Positions 8,071-15,901 of a stretch of 64,000 bases of DNA are shown piece by piece (the stretch's first letter is position 1; each line of letters begins with the position of its first letter). The translations under genes were made by a program, and so were the position numbers. The stretch spans positions 1-64,000 of the forward strand of contig JAYSEK010000011.1 of assembly GCA_041913905.1 (NCBI GenBank). The letters are read 5' to 3'. Source of the DNA: Roseateles_B sp041913905 (GTDB lineage Bacteria; Pseudomonadota; Gammaproteobacteria; Burkholderiales; Burkholderiaceae_C). Below the pieces are notes generated by a model that did not search any database, was not told the origin of the DNA, and saw only the letters and a list, made by a program, of their open reading frames with translations.

Positions 8071-9258
8071 TCAGCCCTGGGCCGGCGCGCTGGCCGCGCC
8101 AGGCTTCACGCCTTGCTGGTCCACGTCCACGCGCTTGACCGCCTGGCCGTCGCCGCGCATGAGCTTGGCCTGGCCCGCGGTGACCACCCAGTCGCCCGGC
8201 TTCAGGCCTTCGGTGATCTCGACCAGGCCCGGCATGCGCAGGCCGATCCGGGCCTCCAGGCGCTGGGCGACCTGGCCCTGGCCGTCGGGGGCCGGTAGCA
8301 GCTTGACCAGGTACTGCCTGCCGCCTTGGGGTACCAGGGCTTCCTCGGGTACCACGAGGGCCTCCTTGCGCTCGCCCAGGCTCAGGCGAACGCGGGCGAA
8401 GAGCCCAGAGCGCAGCTCAGGCCCGGGCTTGAGCACCTGCGCCCGCACCAGCAGCGAACGGCCATTGGCGTCCAGCTGGGCGTCCAGGGCCTGCACGCGG
8501 GCCTCGAACTGCTTGCCAGGCAAGGCGTCCAGGCTCAGCTGCAGCGCCTGGCCCGGCCGCACCCGCGGCGCCTCGCGCTCGGGCAGGCGGAAGTCCACCC
8601 AGATGGTCGAGCTGTCTTCCAGCGACACCAGCTCGGCGCCGTCCTTGACGTAGTCCCCCAGGCTCACCGAGCGGATGCCCGCCACGCCGTCGAAAGGGGC
8701 CAGCACGCGCATGCGCTGCGCCTGCGCCTTGGCCAGCGCCACCTGGGCCTCGGCGACGTCCAGCGTGGCCTGGGCCTGGTCCAGCGCACTGGGCGTCACG
8801 AAGCCCTGGGCCAGCAGCTCCTTGTTGCGCTGCAGCTGGGTGCGCGCGATGTGCGCCTGGGCCTCGGCCTGCTGCAGCTGGGCGGCCTGCAGGCTGTCGT
8901 CCAGCTGGATCAAGACCTGCCCCTTGCGCACGCGCTGCCCGTCCTGAAAACCCAGCTTGACGATGCGCCCCGCCGACTCCGGCTTGAGCACCACCGATTG
9001 ATGGGCGCGCAGGCTGCCCACGGCCTGGGTCTCGTCGCTGAGCGTGCGCAGCTGCACCTGGCGGGCCTCCACCGGCACGGGACCGGCGGGCTTGGCGTCC
9101 TTGCCGTCCCTGCCCGCTGCGGGATTCTTTTCCGGGCCCTTGTCAGCCATGACCTTGGCTGGCGGCAGCCCGCCCGGCTTCTGCCAGACGTAGGCCACGC
9201 CCGCGGCAGCCACCAGGCCCACGGCCACCAAACCCTTGTGCAAGCTCTTGTACTTCAT
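8071..9258 (-). CDS. RND efflux periplasmic adaptor (membrane fusion protein)
   Basis: A 395-residue adaptor linking the RND pump to an outer-membrane channel. The preferred start at 9258 (MKYKSLHKGL) gives an N-terminal membrane anchor (GLVAVGLVAAAGVAYVW). The variable Pro/Lys-rich linker (residues 35-65) is followed by the lipoyl half-motifs (SAGRIVKLGFQDGQRVRKGQ and VLAPFDGVAG), an alpha hairpin (about 125-190), a beta barrel, and a membrane-proximal domain ending near LKPGDWVVTAGQAKL. An in-frame ATG at 9342 would place 28 non-signal residues before the anchor, so I reject it. Confidence 0.92.
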   Translation of the reverse strand: MKYKSLHKGLVAVGLVAAAGVAYVWQKPGGLPPAKVMADKGPEKNPAAGRDGKDAKPAGPVPVEARQVQLRTLSDETQAVGSLRAHQSVVLKPESAGRIVKLGFQDGQRVRKGQVLIQLDDSLQAAQLQQAEAQAHIARTQLQRNKELLAQGFVTPSALDQAQATLDVAEAQVALAKAQAQRMRVLAPFDGVAGIRSVSLGDYVKDGAELVSLEDSSTIWVDFRLPEREAPRVRPGQALQLSLDALPGKQFEARVQALDAQLDANGRSLLVRAQVLKPGPELRSGLFARVRLSLGERKEALVVPEEALVPQGGRQYLVKLLPAPDGQGQVAQRLEARIGLRMPGLVEITEGLKPGDWVVTAGQAKLMRGDGQAVKRVDVDQQGVKPGAASAPAQG

Positions 9259-9398
9259 GCGCGAAATTCCGGAAGGACGGCGCAATGTAGCGGCGTCAGG
9301 CCCTCGCTGCGCTGACTGCACCCGGGAAATGCGCCAGGGCACGCTTCAAGCGGTATGAACGGCGGCATGATGGACTGCTGCCCCTGCCGCAGCCGGCC

Positions 9399-9878
9399 TC
9401 AGCGCCGGCCCGCTTCGGCCACGCCCCGGTTGGCCAGGGCATCGGCACGTTCGTTGCCCGGGTCGCCGGCATGACCCTTGACCCAGTGCCACTCCACCTC
9501 GTGCAGCTTGCGCAGCGCGTCCAGGCGCTGCCACAGCTCCACGTTCTTGACCGGCTTGCCGTCGGCCGTCTTCCAGCCCCGGCGCTGCCAGCCCTGGATC
9601 CATTCGGTCATGCCCTTGCGAACGTACTCGCTGTCGGTATAGAGCTTGATCCTGCAGCTGCGCTTGAGCGAGGCCAGGGCCTCGATCACCGCGGTCAGTT
9701 CCATGCGGTTGTTGGTCGTGCCCGGTTCGCCGCCGAAGAGTTCCTTCTCATGGCTGCCCGAGCGCAGCCAGGCACCCCAGCCGCCCGGGCCGGGATTGCC
9801 CTTGCAGGCGCCATCGGTGTAGATCACCACCTCGGGCTTGGCGATGCTGACGGCGGGTTTCTTGTCGGGTTCGCTCAT
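9399..9878 (-). CDS. rnhA: Ribonuclease HI
   Basis: Cleaves the RNA strand of RNA-DNA hybrids during replication and R-loop removal. The 159-residue protein has the complete active site: Asp22 in YTDGACKGNPGPGG, Glu60 in TNNRMEL, Asp82 in YTDSEYV, His136 in KGHAG and Asp146 in GNERADALA. Its ATG overlaps the stop of the upstream methyltransferase gene (ATGA), which points to translational coupling. The short N-terminal extension before the first strand (residues 1-15) is Lys/Pro-rich. Confidence 0.97.
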   Translation of the reverse strand: MSEPDKKPAVSIAKPEVVIYTDGACKGNPGPGGWGAWLRSGSHEKELFGGEPGTTNNRMELTAVIEALASLKRSCRIKLYTDSEYVRKGMTEWIQGWQRRGWKTADGKPVKNVELWQRLDALRKLHEVEWHWVKGHAGDPGNERADALANRGVAEAGRR

Positions 9879-10774
9879 GAATCTGGGGAAGGTCGGGTCG
9901 ATCGGGAGTGGACATCGCACGGATGCGGATGCATGGCCACGGCCGGTGCGGCCTTGGCGGAGAGTTTGGTGTTGCGGGCCAGACCCACCAGGCGCATGCC
10001 ATGCACGCGCTTGACGGCCACCATGAAGTAGACGGCACCCAGCACTGTCCACCAGCGCATGCCGGCACCTTCCATCCACAGCCAGCGCTTGAGCCAGGGC
10101 TCGGTATGCAGAGGCGGACGGTAGCAGCCGAACTGGGCACGCTCGACTTCGAAATTGAGCAGGTGCAGCCAGTCGCGCAGCCGCCAGTAGCCGATGAACT
10201 CGCCGGCGCGCGGCAGGAACAGGCCCTCGGCGCTGCCGGGCCACACATGGCGCCGCAGCCGGCCCAGATTCTGCCTCAGGCCCCAGAGGCTGGCGGGATT
10301 CAGGCCCAGGATCACCAGACGCCCCTCTGGCCGCAGCACGCGCTCGACTTCGCGCAGGGTCTGGTGCGGGTCGTCGGCCAGCTCCAGGGCGTGGGGCAGC
10401 ACGATCAGATCCAGGCTGTTGGCTTCGAAAGGCAGGGCGTCGAAAGCGCAGCGCAGCGTCGGCGCGGCTTCCTGCAGCAGGCTGCTGCTGTCGAACTGGC
10501 TGAAGCGGGCCTGCTCCACGGCCACGCCGTCCTCGCTCGGGGCAGGCGGCGGCAGCGCGAACTGCTCGGCACTGTCCAGGGCCAGCCAGCGGTGGCGCAT
10601 GCGGTTGGCGCGCAGGCCCTGCAGCTCGGGCAGCCCCAGCTGCAGCGCATGGAAGCCGAAGAGGTCCACCACGGCCTCGTCCACCTGGCGCTGTTCCCAG
10701 TCCAGCAGGTAGCGCCCGGGCGGCGTCTGCAGCCAGCGGGCCAACTCTACAATCTGCGCCTCACGACTGCTCAC
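9875..10774 (-). CDS. Class I SAM-dependent methyltransferase
   Basis: A 299-residue protein with a methyltransferase-11-type core. The segment DALPFEANSLDLIVLPHALE is the acidic and motif II region, followed by DPHQTLREVERVLRPEGRLV and ILGLNP. The first glycine-rich SAM loop is weak, as in many Burkholderiales proteins encoded next to rnhA. The substrate cannot be told from sequence. It begins with GTG and its stop overlaps the rnhA start by four bases. It is divergent from gloB with only 14 bases between the two start codons. Confidence 0.82.
   Translation of the reverse strand: MSSREAQIVELARWLQTPPGRYLLDWEQRQVDEAVVDLFGFHALQLGLPELQGLRANRMRHRWLALDSAEQFALPPPAPSEDGVAVEQARFSQFDSSSLLQEAAPTLRCAFDALPFEANSLDLIVLPHALELADDPHQTLREVERVLRPEGRLVILGLNPASLWGLRQNLGRLRRHVWPGSAEGLFLPRAGEFIGYWRLRDWLHLLNFEVERAQFGCYRPPLHTEPWLKRWLWMEGAGMRWWTVLGAVYFMVAVKRVHGMRLVGLARNTKLSAKAAPAVAMHPHPCDVHSRSTRPSPDS
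10748..10753 (+). promoter_or_regulatory. -10 box (TACAAT) for gloB, inside the divergent methyltransferase gene
   Basis: TACAAT lies 35 bases upstream of the gloB ATG, within the first codons of the opposite-strand methyltransferase gene. No clear -35 is visible. Confidence 0.45.
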
Positions 10775-10788
10775 CCCTGCACCTCCCC

Positions 10789-11595
10789 ATGCCCGCGGCC
10801 CTCGAGTTGATCGCCCTCCCGGCCTTCACGGACAACTACATCTGGATGCTGCACGATGGTGTTCAAGCCCTGGTGGTCGATCCGGGCGAAGCCGCGCCGG
10901 TGCTGGATGCGCTGCAGGCCCGCGGCCTGCGACTCGCTGCCATTCTAGTGACGCACCACCATGGCGATCACATCGGCGGCGTGGCGGGTCTGCGCGGCGT
11001 GCTGGAGGGTCAGGTCTTCGCTCCGCCGCACCCGGCCAATCCGCAGCCCTGCGTGCAGGTGCAGGAGGGGCAAGAACTGGCACTCCTGGGCCAGCGCTTC
11101 GAGGTGCTGGGCACACCCGGCCATACGGCGGACCATGTGAGCTACCTTTTGCAACAGCCCGGCCAGGCGCCGCTGCTGTTCTGCGGCGACACGCTTTTTT
11201 CCGCGGGCTGCGGCCGCGTCTTCGACGGCAGCCTGGCCCAGCTCCATGCCTCGCTGGAGCGCCTGGCCGCCCTGCCGGCGCAGACGCGGATCTGTTGCGC
11301 CCACGAATACACCTTGTCGAATCTGCGATTTGCGAGGACCATTGAGCCCGCCAACGAAGCCATGGCCCTGCATGAGGCCTGGTGCCAGGCCCGGCGGGCG
11401 GCGCAAGACCCGACCCTGCCGGCCCTGCTGGCGACCGAGTTGAAGATCAATCCTTTCCTGCGCTGCCGGGAGCCTGCCGTGAAGTCTGCGATCGGCGCCC
11501 GGCTGGCCTCCGAGCCCCGCGCCGAGCCCTGCCCTGTGGACGAGCCCCTGGCCGTCTTCAGCGCCCTGCGTCTTTGGAAGAACGAATTCAGATGA
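10789..11595 (+). CDS. gloB: Hydroxyacylglutathione hydrolase (glyoxalase II)
   Basis: Hydrolyses S-D-lactoylglutathione to D-lactate and glutathione, the second step of methylglyoxal detoxification. It is a metallo-beta-lactamase-fold enzyme of 268 residues, normal for the family. The metal-binding motif THHHGDHIGG is at residues 55-64, further metal ligands lie in GTPGHTADHVSYLL and FCGDTLFSAGCGR, and AHEYTLSNLRFA is a family signature. The C-terminal substrate-binding helices end in LRLWKNEFR. Its stop codon overlaps the start of the following lytic transglycosylase gene. Confidence 0.96.
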   Translation: MPAALELIALPAFTDNYIWMLHDGVQALVVDPGEAAPVLDALQARGLRLAAILVTHHHGDHIGGVAGLRGVLEGQVFAPPHPANPQPCVQVQEGQELALLGQRFEVLGTPGHTADHVSYLLQQPGQAPLLFCGDTLFSAGCGRVFDGSLAQLHASLERLAALPAQTRICCAHEYTLSNLRFARTIEPANEAMALHEAWCQARRAAQDPTLPALLATELKINPFLRCREPAVKSAIGARLASEPRAEPCPVDEPLAVFSALRLWKNEFR

Positions 11596-13232
11596 TGAAG
11601 CTGCCCGCCACGATGCCTGCCCTGCCCCTGCGCTCACGAGCACGAGACATCTCCCCAGGCATTCTTGGCGTCTGCGCCCTGCTGCTGCTGGGTGCCTGCG
11701 CCCATGCGCCGCGCCAGGAGAGTGCGCCGGTGGCAGGCATCGCCGCCCCCGCCGGCGCTGTACAGGGCAGCGGCACGGCCGAACTGCCGCCCCTCGTCCA
11801 GCACGCGCCGCCCACCCTGGACTACGGCCTGCTGGAAGACAGCCTCAATCCCGGCGAGAAGATCGACCTGGCCGATGCCGCTGCCCGCGCCGACCTCTGG
11901 GCCAGCATCCGCAAGGGCTTTGCCATGCCCGAGCTCAGCAACGAGGGCGTGCGCAAGGCTGAAGCCTGGTACGCCGCCCGCCCGGACTACGTCCAGCGCA
12001 TGACCGAACGCGGCAGCCGCTACCTCTACCATGTGGTGGAAGAGGTCGAGAAGCGCGGCATGCCCACTGAGCTGGCCCTGCTGCCCTTCGTGGAAAGCGC
12101 CTTCCGTGCCGATGCGCAGTCCAATGCCAAGGCCGTGGGCATGTGGCAGTTCATGCCGGCCACGGGCCGCGACTTCGCGCTCAAGCAGAACATCTTCCGC
12201 GATGACCGCCGCGACGTGCTGGCCTCGACCCGCGCTGCACTGGACTACCTGGGCCGCCTGAACAAGATGTTCGACGGCGACTGGCAGCTGGCTCTCGCTG
12301 CCTACAACTGGGGCCCGGGCAATGTGCAGAAGGCCGTCAAGCGCAATCTCGCCGCTGGCCTGCCCATCGACTACGACAGCCTGCGCATCCCCGACGAAAC
12401 GCGCTACTACCTGCCCAAGCTGCAGGCAGTGAAGAACATCGTGCTGCGCCCCGAAAGCTACGGTCTGGCCCTGCCCGAAATCGCCAACCACCCCTTCTTC
12501 CTGACGGTGCGCATCGAGCGCGACATGGACGTGGACGTGGCCGCCCGCCTGGCCGGCATGGAAGTCGACGCGTTCAAGGCCTTCAACCCGCAGATGAACA
12601 AGCCGGTGATCCTGGCCGCCAGCACGCCGCAGATCCTGCTGCCCTACGACAACGCCGGCGCCTTCGTCGCCAACCTGGCTGCCCATGAAGGCCCCCTGGC
12701 CACCTGGACGGCCTGGGTGGTACCCAAGACCATGAGCCCGGCCGATGCCGCCCGCCAGGTGGGCATGAACGAGAGCCAGCTGCGCGCGATCAACACCATC
12801 CCGCCGCGCATGCTGGTCAAGCAGGGCTCCACCCTGCTGGTGCCGCGCACGGCACACCGGGACCAGGACGTCTCCGAGCACCTGGCCGAGAACGCCAGCA
12901 TGGCCCTGACGCCCGACACCCCGCCGCTGCGCCGCATGCAGTTCAAGGCCGCCCGCGGTGACACCATGGCCAGCCTGGCGACCCGCTACCGCGTGAGCGT
13001 CGACCAGTTCGCGCAATGGAACAAGCTGAGCAGCAAGGCCTCGCTCAAGGCGGGCCAGACCCTCGTGGTCTACAGCGCCAATGCCGCGCCGGTGCGCGTG
13101 GCCGCCAGCACCACGGCCGGCAAGAAGACGAGCAAAGCCACGAGCACCCGCGCCACCAAGGTCAGCAGCAAGCCCAGCGCCACGCGTCTGGCGCTCAATG
13201 GCCGCAACAACCCCAACCTGGCCCAGCGCTGA
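11592..13232 (+). CDS. mltD: Membrane-bound lytic murein transglycosylase D, lipoprotein
   Basis: Cleaves peptidoglycan glycan strands with formation of 1,6-anhydro-MurNAc, at the outer membrane. The 546-residue protein has a lipoprotein signal with lipobox LLGAC (Cys36). The SLT domain spans about residues 130-270: catalytic Glu168 in LLPFVESAFR, then NAKAVGMWQFMPATGR and LALAAYNWGPGNV. Two LysM-type cell-wall-binding domains follow (about 370-420 and 450-495), then a basic Ser/Thr/Lys tail. It starts within the gloB stop (ATGA); a second ATG lies one codon on. Confidence 0.95.
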   Translation: MMKLPATMPALPLRSRARDISPGILGVCALLLLGACAHAPRQESAPVAGIAAPAGAVQGSGTAELPPLVQHAPPTLDYGLLEDSLNPGEKIDLADAAARADLWASIRKGFAMPELSNEGVRKAEAWYAARPDYVQRMTERGSRYLYHVVEEVEKRGMPTELALLPFVESAFRADAQSNAKAVGMWQFMPATGRDFALKQNIFRDDRRDVLASTRAALDYLGRLNKMFDGDWQLALAAYNWGPGNVQKAVKRNLAAGLPIDYDSLRIPDETRYYLPKLQAVKNIVLRPESYGLALPEIANHPFFLTVRIERDMDVDVAARLAGMEVDAFKAFNPQMNKPVILAASTPQILLPYDNAGAFVANLAAHEGPLATWTAWVVPKTMSPADAARQVGMNESQLRAINTIPPRMLVKQGSTLLVPRTAHRDQDVSEHLAENASMALTPDTPPLRRMQFKAARGDTMASLATRYRVSVDQFAQWNKLSSKASLKAGQTLVVYSANAAPVRVAASTTAGKKTSKATSTRATKVSSKPSATRLALNGRNNPNLAQR

Positions 13233-13253
13233 GCCGCGGCGGGCCTCGCTCGA

Positions 13254-14117
13254 TCACGTGCTGGCCGGCTTGAGCAGGCGGCGCATCGCAATCAGCGCGG
13301 CCGGGTGGTAAACAGTGGCGTGGCCTTCGCCGGGCATGGGCTGGTAGTGCCAGTCCAGGCCCGCTGGACGCACGCGCCGCAATTGCTGAACGAAACGAAG
13401 GATCGGTGCCGTATTGCCGTCCTTGTCCGCGCTGGCGATGAACAGGCGGTGATGCGCCAGCGCCGCTGAACGCGCGGGCAGTTCCTTCAGCAGCTGTTCG
13501 CGGTTCCACCACAGACTGGGATCGATGGCCAGGCAGGTGCTGAACAGGCCCGGCTCCAGCAACAGGGTTTCGATCGCGAACAAGCCGGCGAGGGACTCGC
13601 CGATGATGGCGCGCTCCTCCGTGCAGCGATAGCGCGCCTGCACCAGGGGCAGCAACTCCTCGCGCAGCAAGCGTCGGAAGAGGGCCGAGCCGCCGATCTG
13701 CGGCGCGATGGCGCGGTCCCGCGCCTCTTCGCTGGGCGGCGTGAGGTCGCGGCGGCGCTGGGTGTTCTCGATGCCCACCAGGATGAAGGGCCGCACCGTG
13801 CCGTTGGCAATCCCCACCTGCAGCAGGCCGGCGATGTGAGGGAAGTCCTCGGCCATGCCGCCGTCCGGCATCAGCAGCAGGGGCAGGTGCAGGGCCGGCT
13901 GCTGCTGATAGGGTTCGGGCAGATAGACGTTGATGCGGCGCGTCTCCCCCAGCAGGCGGGACTGCAGCAGCAGGCTCTCGCCGCCCAGCATCAGGGGCTC
14001 GGCCTTCTCCAGGCGTCCGGGCGCGTCGCCTTCCGCCAGCGAAAGGCCCGGCAGCAGCGGCAGTCCAGCGGACAGCGCCAGCAGCTGGCGCAGATGGGTG
14101 CGTCGTTGCGTGTTCAT
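13254..14117 (-). CDS. Exported alpha/beta-hydrolase, putative esterase
   Basis: A 287-residue protein of the Esterase-D/Fes-like group. An N-terminal signal peptide (QLLALSAGLPLLPGLSLA) implies a periplasmic location. The nucleophile Ser175 lies in the elbow IIGESLAGLFAIE. The likely acid is in the ADKDGN segment and the catalytic His is in GEGHATVYHPA near the C-terminus. The ATG at 14117 is preferred over one nine bases upstream. The substrate is unknown; siderophore-ester or carbohydrate-ester hydrolysis are both possible in the family. It converges on mltD. Confidence 0.8.
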   Translation of the reverse strand: MNTQRRTHLRQLLALSAGLPLLPGLSLAEGDAPGRLEKAEPLMLGGESLLLQSRLLGETRRINVYLPEPYQQQPALHLPLLLMPDGGMAEDFPHIAGLLQVGIANGTVRPFILVGIENTQRRRDLTPPSEEARDRAIAPQIGGSALFRRLLREELLPLVQARYRCTEERAIIGESLAGLFAIETLLLEPGLFSTCLAIDPSLWWNREQLLKELPARSAALAHHRLFIASADKDGNTAPILRFVQQLRRVRPAGLDWHYQPMPGEGHATVYHPAALIAMRRLLKPAST

Positions 14118-14228
14118 GGCTGGCAACTCTAGGGGCGTCGCGGCAGACAGTCACGCAGATCCCCACCTTGCAGCGCCGCTCGGGGCGGTAGGCGCACAGC
14201 CCGCGCAGGCGGGGTCAGGTCTTGCGGA

Positions 14229-14621
14229 TCAACGCAGGAAGAACAGGCCGATCGAGCAGCCCAGCCCCAGGGCCCAAACGACGGAGCGCAGGGTGGCCTG
14301 GTCAGCCAGGTAGACGGCGATGTAGACCAGGCGGATCGCGATGAAGCCGACGGCCAGCAGGTCGATGCGATCCTGCGGGGCCTGCATCTGCTGCGCGGCC
14401 AGCACGCCGGCGATGAAGAGCGGCAGCGCCTCGAAGCTGTTGGCCTGTGCCGCATTGGCGCGTGCCTGCCAGCCCTGCAGACTGCTCATCCAGCGGCGGG
14501 GATCGTGGTTGTCGTAGCCACCTTCGCGGCGGCGCTTGCCAAATCCCCGGGACTTGGCCAGGGCGGCGCAGGCGATGGGCAGCAATGCCGCGACGATGAT
14601 GCAGGCGTTGGCGAGGGTCAT
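14229..14621 (-). CDS. MAPEG-family membrane protein
   Basis: A 130-residue integral membrane protein of the MAPEG superfamily (microsomal glutathione transferase-like). Four hydrophobic helices are visible: about residues 4-22, 66-82, 88-106 and 112-129. The motif RANAAQANSFEALPLFIAGV between helices 1 and 2 is the family signature, containing the conserved Asn and Glu. It is 70 bases downstream of recR on the same strand and probably read from the dnaX-ybaB-recR transcript. Confidence 0.85.
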   Translation of the reverse strand: MTLANACIIVAALLPIACAALAKSRGFGKRRREGGYDNHDPRRWMSSLQGWQARANAAQANSFEALPLFIAGVLAAQQMQAPQDRIDLLAVGFIAIRLVYIAVYLADQATLRSVVWALGLGCSIGLFFLR

Positions 14622-14691
14622 GTCTTGCCTTTCAGCGGGGAGCTGCGCGCCGATGCGGCACGCGGGGTTTCTGGCAGTGCCCGGGGAGCGC

Positions 14692-15273
14692 TCAGCGCCG
14701 GTCCACCAGGGCGTGGGCGATGGTACCGAGGTCCACGTATTCCAGCTCGCTGCCCACCGGCACGCCGCGCGCCAGCCGCGTGGCCTTGATGCCGCGCGAC
14801 CGCAGGGCCTGCGCCAGCACATGGGCGGTGGCCTCGCCTTCGGCGGTGAAGCTGGTGGCCAGGATCACCTCTTCCAGCGGGCCGTCCTGCACCCGTTCCA
14901 GCAGCTGGCTCACACCGATCTCGCGCCCGCCGATGCCATCCAGAGGGCTCACCCGCCCCTGCAGCACGAAGTAATAGCCGCGATAGGAAGCGGTGCGTTC
15001 CAGCGCCGCCTGGTCCGCCGGCGTCTCGACCACCGCCAGCAAGCGCGCGTCGCGCGTCTCGTCCTGGCAGATCTCGCACAGGCGGGCCTCGCTGAAGGTG
15101 TAGCAGCGCTCACAATGCCCCACTCGCTCCCCTGCCGCACGCAAGGCCTCGGACAAGCGCACTGCGCCCGCCCGGTCATGCTGCAACAGGTGATACGCCA
15201 TGCGCTGCGCCGACTTCTGCCCCACACCCGGCAGGCAGCGCAGCGCATCGATCAATTGCTCAAGTGCGTTCAA
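14692..15273 (-). CDS. recR: Recombination mediator protein RecR
   Basis: Works with RecF and RecO to load RecA at gaps and in post-replication repair. The 193-residue protein has a helix-hairpin-helix near LPGVGQKSAQRMA, a C4 zinc finger (Cys54, 57, 66 and 69 in CERC and CEIC), and a Toprim domain from about residue 77 (LLAVVETPAD, then SPLDGIGG). The dnaX-ybaB-recR order is the usual bacterial arrangement, but here 269 bases of repeat-rich DNA separate ybaB from recR. Confidence 0.97.
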   Translation of the reverse strand: MNALEQLIDALRCLPGVGQKSAQRMAYHLLQHDRAGAVRLSEALRAAGERVGHCERCYTFSEARLCEICQDETRDARLLAVVETPADQAALERTASYRGYYFVLQGRVSPLDGIGGREIGVSQLLERVQDGPLEEVILATSFTAEGEATAHVLAQALRSRGIKATRLARGVPVGSELEYVDLGTIAHALVDRR

Positions 15274-15370
15274 TGCAGTTCCTGCCTATGCACGGCGCCC
15301 TTCGACTCCTCTACACCGATCCTGCCCGAGCTCCACGAGCACAGGCGCGACGCATTGGGTCGCGAATTCA

Positions 15371-15540
15371 AGCGACGTCCGAGGACCCGGCTCCGCCGGC
15401 CCTGAAGCGACGCCTACTCAAGTGACAAAGCAGCCCGAAGGGCGCCCCGTGCCTTATCGAGCGACATCCGAGGATCCGGCTCCGCCGGTCCTTCGGATGT
15501 GCCCCCTTGAGGGGGCGGGCGAAGCCCGTAGGGGGTGGTC
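15371..15540. repeat. Palindromic repeat block between recR and ybaB
   Basis: A 33-bp sequence occurs twice with three mismatches (15371-15403 and 15460-15492; core ccgaggatccggctccgccg). The second copy runs into cccccttgagggggcgggcg and ends gtagggggtgg against the ybaB stop codon at 15543. The modules resemble those at 185-328. No coding potential is evident in the 269-base gap. Confidence 0.65.
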
Positions 15541-15542
15541 CA

Positions 15543-15869
15543 TCAAAACGGAAATTTCATGCCAGGCGGCAGCGGCATGCCCGCCGTCAGCTTGCTCATC
15601 TTCTCGGTGCTGAGCTGCTCGGCACGGCGCACGGCGTCGTTGAAGGCGGCGGCGACCAGGTCTTCCAGCATGTCCTTGTCATCGGCCAGCAGGCTGGGGT
15701 CGATGGTGACGCGCTTGACGTCGTGCTTGCAGGTCATCACCACCTTGACCAGGCCGGCGCCGGACTGGCCCTCGACCTCGACCTGCGCCAGCTCGTCCTG
15801 CGCCTTCTTGAGGTTGTCCTGCATGGCCTGGGCCTGCTTCATCAGGCCGGCGAGTTGTCCCTTCAACAT
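15543..15869 (-). CDS. ybaB: YbaB/EbfC family nucleoid-associated protein
   Basis: A 108-residue DNA-binding nucleoid protein that forms a tweezer-like dimer. It starts MLKGQLAGLMKQAQAMQDNL and contains the family patterns KAQDELAQVEVEGQSGAGLV and ITIDPSLL-type DDKDMLEDLVAAAFNDA. It lies 32 bases after dnaX, in the conserved dnaX-ybaB-recR operon. Confidence 0.96.
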   Translation of the reverse strand: MLKGQLAGLMKQAQAMQDNLKKAQDELAQVEVEGQSGAGLVKVVMTCKHDVKRVTIDPSLLADDKDMLEDLVAAAFNDAVRRAEQLSTEKMSKLTAGMPLPPGMKFPF

Positions 15870-15901
15870 GATTCACTCCTAATTCGTGGTCGGTATCGGT
15901 T

